Shown here: positions 40,650-51,336 of the stretch, piece after piece
Numbering within the stretch: the first letter of the stretch is position 1
Layout of the letters: each line of letters begins with the position of its first letter
Origin: Amaurobius ferox
Taxonomy: Eukaryota; Arthropoda; Arachnida; Araneae; Amaurobiidae
Reading direction: 5' to 3'
DNA length: 64,000 nt
Assembly: GCA_951213105.1 (NCBI GenBank)
Contig: OX578144.1
Coordinates: forward strand, 86,999,015-87,063,014
The notes under the pieces: model-generated
The model's database searches: none
What the model saw: the letters and a program-made list of their open reading frames with translations, nothing else
Told to the model about the DNA's origin: nothing
Program-made: the position numbers and the translations under genes

Positions 40650-41360
40650 AGCAAAATATAATACATTCAGAAGGGATATTTTTAAAATTAGCACAGTACT
40701 ACAGTAATTTATTATACATGAAAACTTAAAACTTCGTCGAAATATAAATCGTCTGCTTCTCCTTGTGATATTAAATATTTCATTCATATCACTTATATTC
40801 CAGACTACAGACCTGAATAATTTTGCATGAAAAAAAGTCAGCAACTCTTATACAATTCATCTTACAATCGCTTGATTTCTATACATCCTGCATGCTATAG
40901 AAATTAGGCTTTGTTATAGGAATAATCAGAGTGTAGTGATTATCTAAAAATAAAGAAAATTATAATTGCGTAAGCACAGAATTTAAACACACGTGATAAT
41001 AGGCAAATATAAGGCGATCTTATGACTAATGCAATACTAAAATTTGAATGTAACTTTAACTATAAATTTAAAAATTCCTTAAATATCACGATCGTTACAT
41101 ACGGATCACTGGCTACTTATCACGATCTTTACATCACGATCTTTACATACCAAATAATGAATGCCATTTTTTACCTTGCAACGAGTCACATGATCTCTTC
41201 ATATATTGTGGGGGCAAATAGTATTAATTCAATTTTCATTTAAAAAACTACCTAATATATTTTGCTGAAAACTTTTTTTCAACATTTTTTATGATAAATT
41301 GAATATTTTCTAAAATTTTTGATTCAATTTGTTAATTTTGACTTCTGTTAAAAATGTTTG
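40650..41360 (-). repeat. Dispersed repeat R3, partial, inverted
   Basis: Read on the minus strand, this has GGCATTC..GAGATCATGTGACTCG, ACGATCGTGATATTTA and AAGATGAATTGTATAAGAGT blocks in R3 order. It is most similar to the inverted member at 43957-46175 (shared TAGAAATTAGGCTT and ATAATTGCGT words) and is truncated at both ends. Confidence 0.65.
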
Positions 41361-41639
41361 AAAAATCAGATGTCCCACAGACCGTTTCAATGACCACAGA
41401 ATGACCAAATCCATAAACACTTTTCGACTATGTTAGAAAATGTTAAAAGGGTGTTTTTTAAGTTCCCTATTTTATTATTTGCATGTAATTTAATACATGA
41501 CAGAGAACAACGTACCAAATTTAGACTTTCTAACTTAACTGGTTCTCGATTTAATCCCCAAAATGAATACACTGTTACGGCAGGGCTCTATGCGATCTGG
41601 CATAGTATAAGGTGAAAAATAAAAAAAACATTCTTCAAA

Positions 41640-42035
41640 AGGCAGCAATATATCAAATATGATTTTTTAAGTACTCCTGATCTTGAGTTATTCTCGGGAA
41701 ACAATTACATTCCTATCGTGGGAACAGAACGGGGTAGCCCGATAAGATTTAAAATTGCAATAATTAAAGTATACCACTAAAACCAACGGCATCCCAAATT
41801 TGGGGCTGCTCCTTTTCTCGAATTATTTCCAAGAAAAATATATTTCTATCACGGCCTAAAATGGGCTAGTCGATAAGGTTTAAAATCCAAATAATTCACA
41901 TATACTTCAAAAGACAGAGATGTACGAAATTTGAACAATCTAGCTGTTCTGATTCTCGAGAAAATTCCAAAAAACGAGTACATTTATTTTTCGGGCTCAG
42001 AACGGGCTTATTCGATAAGGTTGAAAGTCGATAAG
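41640..42035 (+). repeat. Degenerate ~130-150 bp tandem repeat
   Basis: About three loosely similar units share the order CAAAAG(A)CAG, CAAATTTG, a TCTCGAGAAAATTCCAA-type block, GGGCTAGTCGATAAGG, then AAAATC. Divergence is high, so the exact period and copy number are uncertain. Confidence 0.5.
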
Positions 42036-43440
42036 ATTAAAATAGATTCGATAAGAATTAAAATCTACTATACAATACAAAGACATATTAAATTCCATGC
42101 TACTGTGATAAATTCAACTTGGTTAGTTAGGGAACTAAATATTTGAAGACGGTTAGAATATGTCACCCTCGGTGGATAGAGACAAGAAATAGGATCTGTA
42201 ATTTAGGCATGGAAATTTTATTAACTCAGTTTCACACAACAGTTTCTATGCTACTTTTGTATGTATATATAATATTGTATTTGTGTATAATTGTATTTAT
42301 ATATATGGATCAAATATATAATCACATGGGCATTAAAATTGTATAATAGATCAATTCATAAATTTAGCAGGCAGTCACAGACGACTCAGGGATATACACT
42401 CACACGCTCGCACCAAGTTGATGATTATGCGTCTATGCTGCGGCTGCCATTATATAATAACAACTTTAGGCATATACATATTACACATCTTGAACTATTA
42501 AGCATCCGATTCTGAACCCATTCCGAACCCAATCCCGACATATATGACATTTTCACTCGACATATCGCGGCATACTACATTTGATTTTCCAGCAGTGGGA
42601 CTAGAAATGACTCTACGCAAATTCGCTAACCGAATTCGGTTTGCAGTTTGTCGTTAACCCAGTAACGATGTTTCACAAAAACTGAGACTAATCAATATCA
42701 GAGCTGCACATGAAGTTGTTGAGTATGTCCTAACTATCTAACATAGTAGCATGGCTTGTCGAGTATATCCTAGCAATCCTTCACTGGCTACCAAAACTAA
42801 CCGAGCTATGACTAAACACCCGAAGCCTTTTTCAATGCTCTTATCAGAATTCATGAGGCTCTTATCAGAACTAGCATAGCTTTTATAAAGATAACACTAA
42901 TTGCCGATTCAACAGCGTTAAACTACTACCCTAGTAATACCCCCTTCCGGCATGCAATTACAAGCTATGTGGTAATCCAAACTACTTCAGTGCAGCACGC
43001 GGAACTACAAGTTAGGGAAATCCTTAAAGCATTAGGTAAGTACCAGAAACGACAGTCGACCTGTGCAAAACTTGTGTCCAGGAACGTTTTATTTCTATGC
43101 CGGGCCACGGACAGATTGGCACTTTTAGCTTGAAATTCAAAAGGATTCAAATAGACCACAAGAAACAGCATCACACAAAATTTGATGTTACAATGATAAA
43201 AGGAACTTGATTAATTAGATTAGTTGATTGTGTGTTAGTTAGGTTTTGTGGCACAAAATTCAAACAGGATATGCTGCGCCAAACACATAGTAAAAAAAAA
43301 ACAAATTATTTAAGAGTAAAATACAATAACAAGTGTATAATATAAAATATTCCAAAATGTACACAAAATAACATGACATTGTAAAATATAAAACCAGTTG
43401 ATAGATGGGGTAAGGATGATACAAAGTGATGTAAAATATT
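42036..43440. other. Core interval, nothing recognised
   Basis: Less AT-rich at about 42360-43170. A + frame at about 42961-43128 and an overlapping minus frame of 69 codons (42965-43174) are open, but neither matches a family I know. No repeats were recognised. Confidence 0.35.
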
Positions 43441-43451
43441 ATATATGATAA

Positions 43452-43807
43452 AAAAAATCCTGCATCCAACAAAAATGAAAACAGGTTAGGATGAGGAGTT
43501 TCTCTTTTCAAGTTAATTAATGTAATGCCAGAAGTCCTGAAGTGTTTAAGACGATGATGTCTGCAATTAGTGCGCTCGTTTAAAAAGTGTTTTACACTCA
43601 CTGATGTTTGAAACCAGTACAAGAAGGTTCATTTTCACCAATAAGCAAATGCCTGTGGTTAAAACGTGTGTGACCCACGGTAATAACGCAAGCGAGTTAA
43701 GATAACATCAAGTTTCCTACACTGAAAACTAGTCCACTTTTGTACTAAGGACTTTATTTCTTGCAATTTATGTTGAGTTTGCTGATTCCATGAATGTTGC
43801 CATTTAT
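43452..43807 (-). pseudogene. LINE ORF2 C-terminal tail (Jockey-like)
   Basis: On the minus strand the frames read WQHSWNQQTQHKLQEIKS, then KLDVILTRLRYYRGSHT. After stops and a frame change come SVKHFLNERTNCRHHRLKHF and ETPHPNLFSFLLDAGFF. This is the usual end of Jockey-type LINE ORF2 proteins, downstream of RNase H: a conserved WQ..W start, the R-L-R-x-G-H-T region and a degenerate Cys/His tail. Endonuclease, RT and RNase H are absent. It is a 5'-truncated, frameshifted relic, which is common for LINE insertions. Confidence 0.8.
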
Positions 43808-44071
43808 CATATATTATTTTACTAATAGTTGATACATGGCTACAGTAGTAAACTAATATATGATAAATTAATTAGGATCTCAAAATTTGCATCACACTGA
43901 CAATCAAGCAAGCAAACAAAGACCAGATCAAGTTAAACAAGCAAGATCAATTATGCGTAAAGCATTGATTATAAAACATTTTTCAACTGAAATGCAATTT
44001 TATTTAAACATCTCCAAAGTGCAATACTTTCAGCACTCCTATATTTAAAAATGTTAGTCTACAATAATTTA

Positions 44072-45359
44072 CACTATCCGACATAGAAAAAACAACATCA
44101 TGAAGCTTTGACCGTATAATTCTGCAAAATTGCGAGACAACGCATCTATCGATGTATGCAGATGATCTGAAATACAAGTAGGTCACGAGGTAGAGCGACA
44201 TAAAATGGATGGAAACGACAATTGAGCCAACAGTTGTTAATGTCTGTCGTCTACGGAAACCTGTTTTTCGTTTCAGAAGACACCTGTTGTTAAAGAGATG
44301 CCTGGTCGACGATGCCGAAGTCCGTTTTAGCATTTGAACGATCCTGCGAGGGGATTCATTTTAGGCCTACGTACGGCTGGGTGGTCGTACCGGCGTGTCG
44401 CCGTTGAAACTCGGGTAAATGAGTCCACTGTGCAGAGGATTTGGAGAATATTGAAGAAGGGTATCTGAATCTTCGCAGTGATACAGGTCTATCCAAACAT
44501 ACGTCAGCAAGCGTTGATCGAGGTATTCGAAGGCATACGGTGGAGGCCCCACAAGCGGCGACTGTCGATATTCTGCAGAATTAACAGGGTGCATTGGATG
44601 TTCCAATATCAGGGATAAGAGTTTCTTGACGATTGGCTACCAGCGGCTTGCACTCAAACCGTTCTTTACAAAGACTATCATTGACGACAGGACACCGACG
44701 TGAGAGATTGAAATGGTGTCGGGGCCGAGCCTCATGGACAACAGAATGGGACAGGATAGTGTTCAGCGAAGAGTCTCGATTCTGTTTGTAGAATGACACT
44801 CACCGTGTAAGAGTCTGGAGGTGACGTGATGACAGATCCAATCCAGCTGAAACTGCTGAACGCCATACTGTTCGACAATGTGCATTATTAGGGTTGCCAT
44901 CAGCTTCGATAGTCGGTTACCTCTGGTTCGTATCAGAGGCACAATGAAAGCACGATTATGTGGTTGACGTGCTGCGGTCAGTTTCATTGCTCTACCTTCA
45001 GCGTTTTCAAAATGCTGTTTTTCATCAGGATAATGTGCGATCTCACACGACAACTATCAGCAGACAAGCCTTGAAAGTTATCCAAATGCTTCCTTGGTCT
45101 CCGCTGTCTCCAGATCTCTTACCAATCAAGCATGTATGGGACGTGATTATCCGTCGTTTAATTGTCCTGCCCCCTTCTCAAACAGAAGACGACCTGTGGA
45201 AGACTGATCACATTGTCTATGTCATTATTTATTGCATCATCCTTCTGGAATTAACATCACTTAGTTTTATATGCCATCTCTGTCTGTGTGTCCTTTAGCA
45301 TCACACTATAATCGCTGTTTTTCATCGCATCGCTCTCGCATTTTCTGTATCGGATATTG
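44072..45359 (+). mobile_element. Tc1-like transposon A (~1.29 kb), dead
   Basis: The left end is CACTATCCGACATAGAAAA and the right end, reverse-complemented, is CAATATCCGATACAGAAAA, an imperfect inverted repeat of about 19 bp. Both ends abut TA (44070-44071 and 45360-45361), the target duplicated by Tc1/mariner elements. The host sequence is a known dispersed repeat (R3), so the empty site can be inferred exactly. Confidence 0.92.
44298..45240 (+). pseudogene. Tc1-like transposase pseudogene A
   Basis: This once encoded the cut-and-paste DDE transposase of element A. The N-terminal helix-turn-helix region is at 44298-44470 (MPGRRCRSPF, stop, then ARGFILGLRTAGWSYRR). A middle part near 44695-44850 reads RLKWCRGRASWTTEWD, then FSEESRFCL and RVRVWR. 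The C-terminal part at 44960-45240 reads HQDNVRSHTTT, LPWSPLSPDL and IKHVWD. The first catalytic Asp is Glu (FSEESRF), the Asp in QDN remains, and the final catalytic Glu is Lys (PIKHVWD). There are several frameshifts and stops, so it is inactive. Confidence 0.9.
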
Positions 45360-45361
45360 TA

Positions 45362-46544
45362 TTATATTTAGAAACTTAAAACTTCATCAAAAGATCTAAT
45401 GCTATAAATCATATGCTTCTCTATGTAAAATCACTGAATTTTTTATTCATATCACTTATTATCCAGAGTCCAGTGTTACAGAATTTTACGTGGAAAAAAT
45501 TCAACAATTTTTATACAACTCATCTTACAATCGCTTGATTGGTTTACATTGTGCATACAATAGAAATTAGGCTTCATTGTACGCATAATCAAAGCTTTGT
45601 GATCCTTTTAAATAAAAAATATTATAATTGCGTCGTCACAGAATTTAGATGCACAAATAATGTGTAAAAATAAAGCCGTTTTATGACGGATGCAACACTG
45701 AATAAAAATTTAAGTGGTCATTAAACATCACGATTGTTACACAGGGAAATATGGATAACATATTTTATTTTGAAATGAGTCACGTGATCTCTTCATTTAA
45801 TATGGATGTAATCATCACTTCAAATTTTATTCAAAAAACGACCTAACATACTTTGCTGAAAATTGTTTTTGCACACGTTACGTGATACTTGGAATATTTA
45901 TTATAATTTTCGAAGTAATTTGTGAATTTTAACTTCACTTAACATATGTTTGCAAAATTATGTCTTATAGGCTTATTATATTATATTTCATTTCTTCATC
46001 CTGGGTAAAATCTGAAACTAATTGGGTAATTTTATTCATTTTTCTTCCCATATATCCAATAGACCTTCTCAACAACCTACTAAAATATAATTTTGATAAA
46101 TCCATTTTTACGGCTGTTATCGTGCGCACATACAGACAGATAAACAAACAGAATGAACAATGTAATAAACATTTTGCAACTGTGTTGGAAAGTGCTAATT
46201 AAAGGCTGTAATTTTTAAAATATACTAAAAATAATAGACTAGTAAAATATGTTAACATCACCGTTCATATAGTAGCAAATGCATGATTATACTATTTTCT
46301 AAAACATCAAGTTTGTTATTGCAGTCAAATAATTTACTATGTGCTCTATATGGGAGATTTAAGATAACTATGTCGAATTGATAAAATCATTTGTTAGTCA
46401 TTTATGTTTTGAGGAAAATGTTATGTTTTTCTATTATACTAATGACTGTTATTTTTTAATTCTCTGTTAACGTAAACGGATGATACACTTCAGTTGTAGA
46501 CGAAAATTTTATGTTTCAGCATTACAATGAATTGAGCGTTTTCT
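45362..46544. other. R3 remainder and unassigned DNA
   Basis: 45362-46175 belongs to the inverted R3 member. 46176-46544 shows nothing recognisable. Confidence 0.4.
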
Positions 46545-46674
46545 CGCAAGATTAGAGCTTCTCTACTACAGGCTGACTTATCAAGCATATTGAAGCGCAC
46601 CATAGCTGGAAGAGCAATCCATTAGCATTAGTTCTCTTCGTATTTTCACTTTATTAAGTATTATTGAAATAATT

Positions 46675-46848
46675 ATGGGTGGTTGTTCTGCACCGAACTG
46701 CTCTAGTCATTCTAGAAAGGGTTTTGAGCTATTTCGCTTTCATAAAAACGAAAAAAGAAGAAAACAATGGCTAATAAATAGTCGGCGCGATAATTGGATA
46801 ACCGGTACTGGAGCATACTTGTGCGAGATAAGTTTTACAATATTCTAA
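46675..46848 (+). pseudogene. THAP-domain exon, left arm
   Basis: A 57-codon frame starts MGGCSAPNCSSHSRKGF and contains ELFRFHKNEKRRKQWL and GAYLCE, the N-terminal THAP zinc finger (DNA-binding, C2CH). Cys4, Cys9 and Cys50 give the C-x4-C-x40-C part, and the P, W and basic residues sit in place. The last His is not in frame: the sequence reads CEISF and stops. In the opposite arm the position after CE is GTAAGT, an ideal splice donor. Here it is ATAAGT, so the donor is lost. THAP exons occur in P-element-like transposons and in host regulators; which one this is cannot be told. Confidence 0.8.
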
Positions 46849-47604
46849 TAGAAACTTCTATTTTTATATACAGTATTTATTTTAAACACTTATTTTATAA
46901 TTTCTGTAACTGTAATATGGATTATTAATGATTTTTAGTTGTTATAGTCTTATCTGAGGGCACTTGGTTTGTAATGTAAACATCACCTTGAATGCATTAT
47001 ACAGTCTTCCAAACCTAGAAGGAAATAGCTTCAAATTTTACATATATATATTAAAGATTTATTCCTGTTACACCAATATCTTTCAAGTTTTATACACTTT
47101 GTTGTATTTTTAGATCATAATGAATCACAAAATTGGTGAATTCTACTATCAACAAACTGTCGCCAAGTGGAAAACTTGCCATGTTATAGTAATTATGCAA
47201 ACATAAGCTAAAATGGTAAATAAATCGAAATGCGTTTATCATAAAAGGTTTTTTTAATAGCATGTATGAATGTTTGTCTCACATATTTGAAAGTTTGTTA
47301 ACTACTTTGTATTTAAAGAGGAAAATACTAATAATAACCCTACTGAGCTCGGCTTTTTTTCATCAAAGATTTTCAAACAATAGTTGTTCATTAAGTAGCT
47401 ATTATGATAAACGTATTTCGATTTATTTACCATTTTAGCTTATGTTTGCATAATTACTATAACATGGCAAGTTTCCCACTTGGCGACAGTTTGTTGATAG
47501 TAGGATTCACCAATTCTGTGATTCATTATGATCTAAAAATACAACAAAGTGTATAACACTTGAAAGAAATTGGTGTAACAGCAATAAATCTTTAATATAT
47601 ATAT

Positions 47605-47642
47605 ATAGCTTCAAATTATATATATATATAATTTGAAGCTAT
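47605..47642. repeat. Perfect 38-bp palindrome inside right arm
   Basis: ATAGCTTCAAAT, a TA-rich centre, then ATTTGAAGCTAT; every base pairs. The left arm has only one half (AATAGCTTCAAATTTT), so the palindrome arose in the right arm by local inverted duplication. Confidence 0.9.
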
Positions 47643-47818
47643 TTTCTTCTAGGTTTGGAAGACAGTATAATGCATTCAAGGTGATGTTTACATTACAAAC
47701 CAAGTGTCCTAAGATAAGACTATAACAACTAAAAATTATTAATAACTCATATTACAGTTACAGAAATTATAAAATAAGTGTTTAAAATAAATAATTTATA
47801 TAAAAAGAGAAGTTTCAA

Positions 47819-47992
47819 CTAGAATATTGTAGAACTTACCTCGCATAAGTATGCTCCAGTATCGGGTATCCAATTATCGCGCCGATTATTTATTAGCCAT
47901 TGTTTTCTTCTTTCTTCGTTTCTAGAAAAACGAAATAGCCTAAAATCATTTCTAGAATGGTTAGAGCAGTTCGGTGCAAAATAACCATCCAT
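47819..47992 (-). pseudogene. THAP-domain exon, right arm
   Basis: Mirror copy of the left-arm exon: MDGYFAPNCSNHSRNDF, ERRKQWLINNRRDNW, GAYLCE. The first zinc ligand is lost (Cys4 to Tyr), while Cys9 and the third Cys stay. After GAG comes GTAAGT, a consensus splice donor that would end the exon after CE and leave the His for the next exon. An upstream in-frame ATG at 48074-48076 exists, but only the portion from 47992 matches THAP. The two arms have therefore decayed at different essential positions. Confidence 0.8.
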
Positions 47993-48120
47993 AATTATTT
48001 CAATAATACTTCCTAAAGTGGAAATACGAATGGAGCTAATGCTAATGGTTGCGTTTCCAGCTACGGTGGGCTTCAATATGCTTGATGAGTCAGCTCGTAT
48101 ATAGAGGAGCCTTACGCAAG

Positions 48121-49116
48121 ATGAAGGTTGTAAAAGAGTTTCTTGACAGTGACTCTAAAACAAATTAGCCCTGCTCGTAAGGTACACAGAATCTCAGAGA
48201 TTCTCAAACTACCAAGTTTATATTTCACCAAGGCATCTTTTATTCATGACATCTATTTTCAATTCACGAGTATTATGAGTAACACAATGCTATCTTATGT
48301 CAACAATAGCTTGAAATACCTCGTGAACATCACCCGTTTTTCCCCAGACTTTAAGGGATTTTTTTAAAGTATTTATCCGTCAAAATATTGAAATCGAAAG
48401 TATTACGGAAATCAATACTTCCTTTATACAATAGTTAATGAAATTCATAAAAATTAATACACTATGACCCAAAGGACCTAATGTAACTAATGAAATAACA
48501 GCACAATAGACCTCTGGTCGCTGTGCTAGTCTCTCTTTGAACCACTCACATCTAAGTCATGAATAATGAAATAATCTATTTTCATTAATTGTTGCTATAA
48601 GTTTCAAAAGTCAATATAAATGTTCTTCTTCTTCAGTTTGAAGTCTCTAAAATAGTTTTTGGCAGAAACCATTAAAATTACTGCTCTTACCTTGGCTCAT
48701 TCCCTTTACATGCAGTGTAACTAAAAATTCAAGTTTGTTTAGGATATTATGTTTTGCCTATGAAAGAAAAGTAACTAATGAATTAGTTATTAATCCATCC
48801 CTCATGGGGTGAAGTGAGTATTAGCACTTGAAGTCAGGATTAGCATGTTCTTCGTATGCATAGCAGTGCAAGCTCAGGGGTAACTTCGTTCTGATTGATC
48901 ACAGGAAGCTAAAAACTGCAATTTTAATATAAATACATGATGATACTGGCGATGGAGGAGGGGTCATTCCATACATTTTTATACACTTCATTTCAAAAAT
49001 GACTTTAAAGTAAGAATCGTACTACTAGTGTACACAACATTCATGTTCTGGTTTTGAGCTTAGTATGTACTCATTAGTATGGAATACTCATGGTAAGACA
49101 AAATTGTCTGTATATA
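48121..49116. other. Core interval, nothing recognised
   Basis: A + frame of 74 codons at 48143-48367 is open but matches nothing I know. The rest is AT-rich with no repeat head. Confidence 0.35.
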
Positions 49117-49294
49117 TAAAAAGTAAATAATATTAAGTAATAAAAAGTAAATAATATTAAGTAATAAAAAGTAAATAATATTAAGTAATAAAAAGTAAAT
49201 AATATTAAGTAATAAAAAGTAAATAATATTAAGTAATAAAAAGTAAATAATATTAAGTAATAAAAAGTAAATAATATTAAGTAATAAAAAGTAA
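49117..49294 (+). repeat. 24-bp tandem repeat, 7.4 identical copies
   Basis: The unit is TAAAAAGTAAATAATATT followed by AAGTAA. Seven full copies (49117-49284) plus 10 bp show no substitution. Such identity in an otherwise decayed region implies recent expansion or an assembly-compressed array. Confidence 0.98.
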
Positions 49295-49589
49295 CATATA
49301 TTATGCCATCGTTGGCATCAGCTATTTCACACTTACCTCAAAATAGACGCGGAACCAGTTCATAAATACTGTTATCTGCAATGACAACTCGATTCCGATC
49401 CTGGAAACGCCCACTTATTGGCAAGTTCTGCCAGTATTAACTTTAAACATTAGACTCCGATATTCATCCCATCTTTCTACTTATAATTTCATGAAAGATA
49501 AAGTTTAGGTGTTGAAAAACTCTCGGAGAAGGAGAAATATATATGAAGTACGTTTGAATAAACGATAAATTAAATTATATTCCAGAAGA
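49295..49589. other. Core interval, nothing recognised
   Basis: No feature was recognised. Confidence 0.35.
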
Positions 49590-49760
49590 ATGGCAAGATC
49601 GATAGGGTGCGTGTAAACAAATTCAAAAGTGGGGATTTCTAATAATTGACTCCTTTTATTATTACCTCTTGCACAAATTACCCCGAATACATAATTTATG
49701 AATTATGCATAATGCAAATACAATACGCAACTTCAAGGATGAAATGGGGCAAATTTCGAT
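49590..49760 (+). repeat. Dispersed repeat R2, diverged core member
   Basis: GGTGCGTGTAA, then ACCCCGAATACATAATTTAT, GAATTATGCATAATGCAAAT, ATACGCAACTTC and GATGAAATG, in R2 order. It is the most diverged member seen. Confidence 0.55.
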
Positions 49761-50634
49761 GAATGTATTTTCTTATATTTGATATTTACTAATTTCCTCT
49801 CCGTTATTGAATCATCAGTGGTGTATATTTTGAGGTGTTAAAAAACGAAGTAAACTCATCTCGGTGGTAAGCTACGATTTGATATATAAAACATTCATCA
49901 AACTTCTGTCTGGAACGATTTTCAAATGTATATAATCCGTTCGATAAACAGCAGAAAAGAATGTTGATGGCAATAAACTTTAGGATTAAATAAGAGAGAC
50001 AATAGCACCAAAGAAAGAGTCTGTCAATAAATAGTTATTTCATGTGACCCAAGATATAGTTGCGAAAAAATATAATTAGAAAATATGAAAAGAAAGAAAT
50101 AGGAAAAGGAGTAAAAGTCATTGGGCGGATTCAAATAATTTTATAATGAATGAATCTATGAAAATATGTGCACAATTTTTGAAAATAGGATAGAATCGTT
50201 TTCAGAAAGTTTCGTGTCGTAATTCATGGATAATCGTGTTAAAAATCGGAAAATCGACTGTCATATAAACATCACCTGTGTAAAATATGATTTCACAGTA
50301 AAATACATAATATTATAAAAAAAGTATTACTATTGAATATATTGCATAATAATTGTTAAATTGTTTTATAATTGTCTTGAGTGTGATCACTAATTATTAG
50401 CTATGCTTCATACATAGGTGTAATAATGATGAGTTATTATTAAGTATACTAATTAAAATAGCGGAAATAGTAGTGTGAGAGTAACTCTCATGCGCGACCA
50501 CTGCAGATGTATTTTGTCAGCATTAAATTTCATGAAATATTTTAAATAATATGTTTTATATTGTTAAAATTAGTAGATTACAGACATTTATATAAATTAT
50601 ATAAAAATATTTTTCTAATCTTAATCCGTTACTC
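49761..50634. other. Core interval, nothing recognised
   Basis: AT-rich, no coding or repeat signal beyond short simple sequence. Confidence 0.35.
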
Positions 50635-50960
50635 GATAGCAAAACCGATTGACTGTGCATCAGCGAATCACAAAAGTTTGGCTCCAACTATATCCTTCTT
50701 TTTCGGCATTCCATGCCACCCCACACATAAATCCGAGATTGTGTATGTTATGATTTAGGCATAACCTAAATGCACTACGTATATGCGTAAATGAACAGTG
50801 TTACATCTTTTATCATATTTGACAGCAACTGTGTTGTTTTCCTTTACAAAGACATTAGTGTTAGATAACTTGTGTGAGGCATTCTTATCAAAATAGAGGG
50901 CGAAGTCTATAAAGCCAGATCGTGTTATTTGAAATTGATTCCTCTGCATTTTTAATATGA
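50635..50960 (+). repeat. Dispersed repeat R2, core member
   Basis: GATTGACTGTGCATCAGC, AAAGTTTGGCTCCAACTA, CCGAGATTGTG, GGCATAACCTAAATGCACTA, TTTATCATATTTGACAGCAA and TTAGATAACTTGTGTGAGG, in the same order as 23760-24075. Confidence 0.75.
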
Positions 50961-51029
50961 AGAAGTTTGTATTTTTTGAAAAATAATTTGCTTTTAACAA
51001 GCGTTTAAGTTTTTTTTGTATAATGCTTA

Positions 51030-51334
51030 AAGTTAAAAAGAAAAATATATTTCTCTAAAATATTTTGAACATTTTCTTCTTCGTGGGAAATACAGCCTAG
51101 AGCAGTTCTGCAGCGTCTCAAACAGTTTCGCAAGCGGCATGCATCAGATGCTTCAAGTCTCCATTTGGTGATTCCTAAAAGCTTGAGGTCATTCTCTACA
51201 TTGCCAAGCCATCTGGTGGGGGGTTGACCTGTTTTACCAATGTCTGCTTGATTGTTAAAATTGAGCCTGAAAAAATTTCCAAGAAATCTATTACGGTACG
51301 TTTTAATAACTTTAACAAGGTTAGGATGTTTATA
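51030..51334 (-). pseudogene. LINE (LINE-1 of this nest) C-terminal tail
   Basis: Minus strand, reading LVKVIKTYRNRFLGNFF, then PPTRWLGNVENDLKLLG, WRLEASDA and RCRTALGCISHEE. This is the end of an endonuclease/RT-type LINE protein (RPPTRW..V..DL motif), the same element whose RT lies at 52782-53205 on the same strand. The Tc1-like element B separates the two pieces, and some sequence between them is also gone. It is non-functional. Confidence 0.8.
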
Positions 51335-51336
51335 TA

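Larger units (their letters stand above)
43957..46175 (-). repeat. Dispersed repeat R3, inverted, split by Tc1-like element
   Basis: The minus strand reads the R3 order from AGTGTTTATTACATTG (near 46170) through TTATCTGTCTGTATG and CGATAACAGCCGTAAAAATG to AATCAATGCTTTACGC (near 43960). The run is interrupted by exactly the Tc1-like element at 44072-45359. Removing that element and one TA restores the R3 sequence ATAATTTATTATATTTAGAA. Confidence 0.85.
46545..48120. repeat. Long inverted repeat, ~700-bp arms
   Basis: The left arm, about 46545-47246, is the reverse complement of the right arm, about 47403-48120, with an unrelated spacer of about 156 bp. Landmarks run in mirror order: TGACTTATCAAGCATATTGA, the THAP exon, GGTTTGTAATGTAAACATCA, CAACAAACTGTCGCCAAGTG, then AAATGGTAAATAAATCGAAA. 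In one 88-bp stretch I count about four mismatches. A transcript across it would fold into a very long hairpin. Confidence 0.95.

Noticed and set aside
43260..43451. C-terminal hydrophobic Tyr/Phe/Leu-rich extension of the minus frame at 43260-43622, like a membrane protein.
   Set aside because: The N-terminal part is a LINE tail. The extension is read-through into AT-rich 3' sequence, which gives Phe, Tyr and Ile by composition.
49117..49294. Regular 24-bp repeats considered as a CRISPR-like array.
   Set aside because: There are no spacers: units are head-to-tail and identical, and the context is metazoan.
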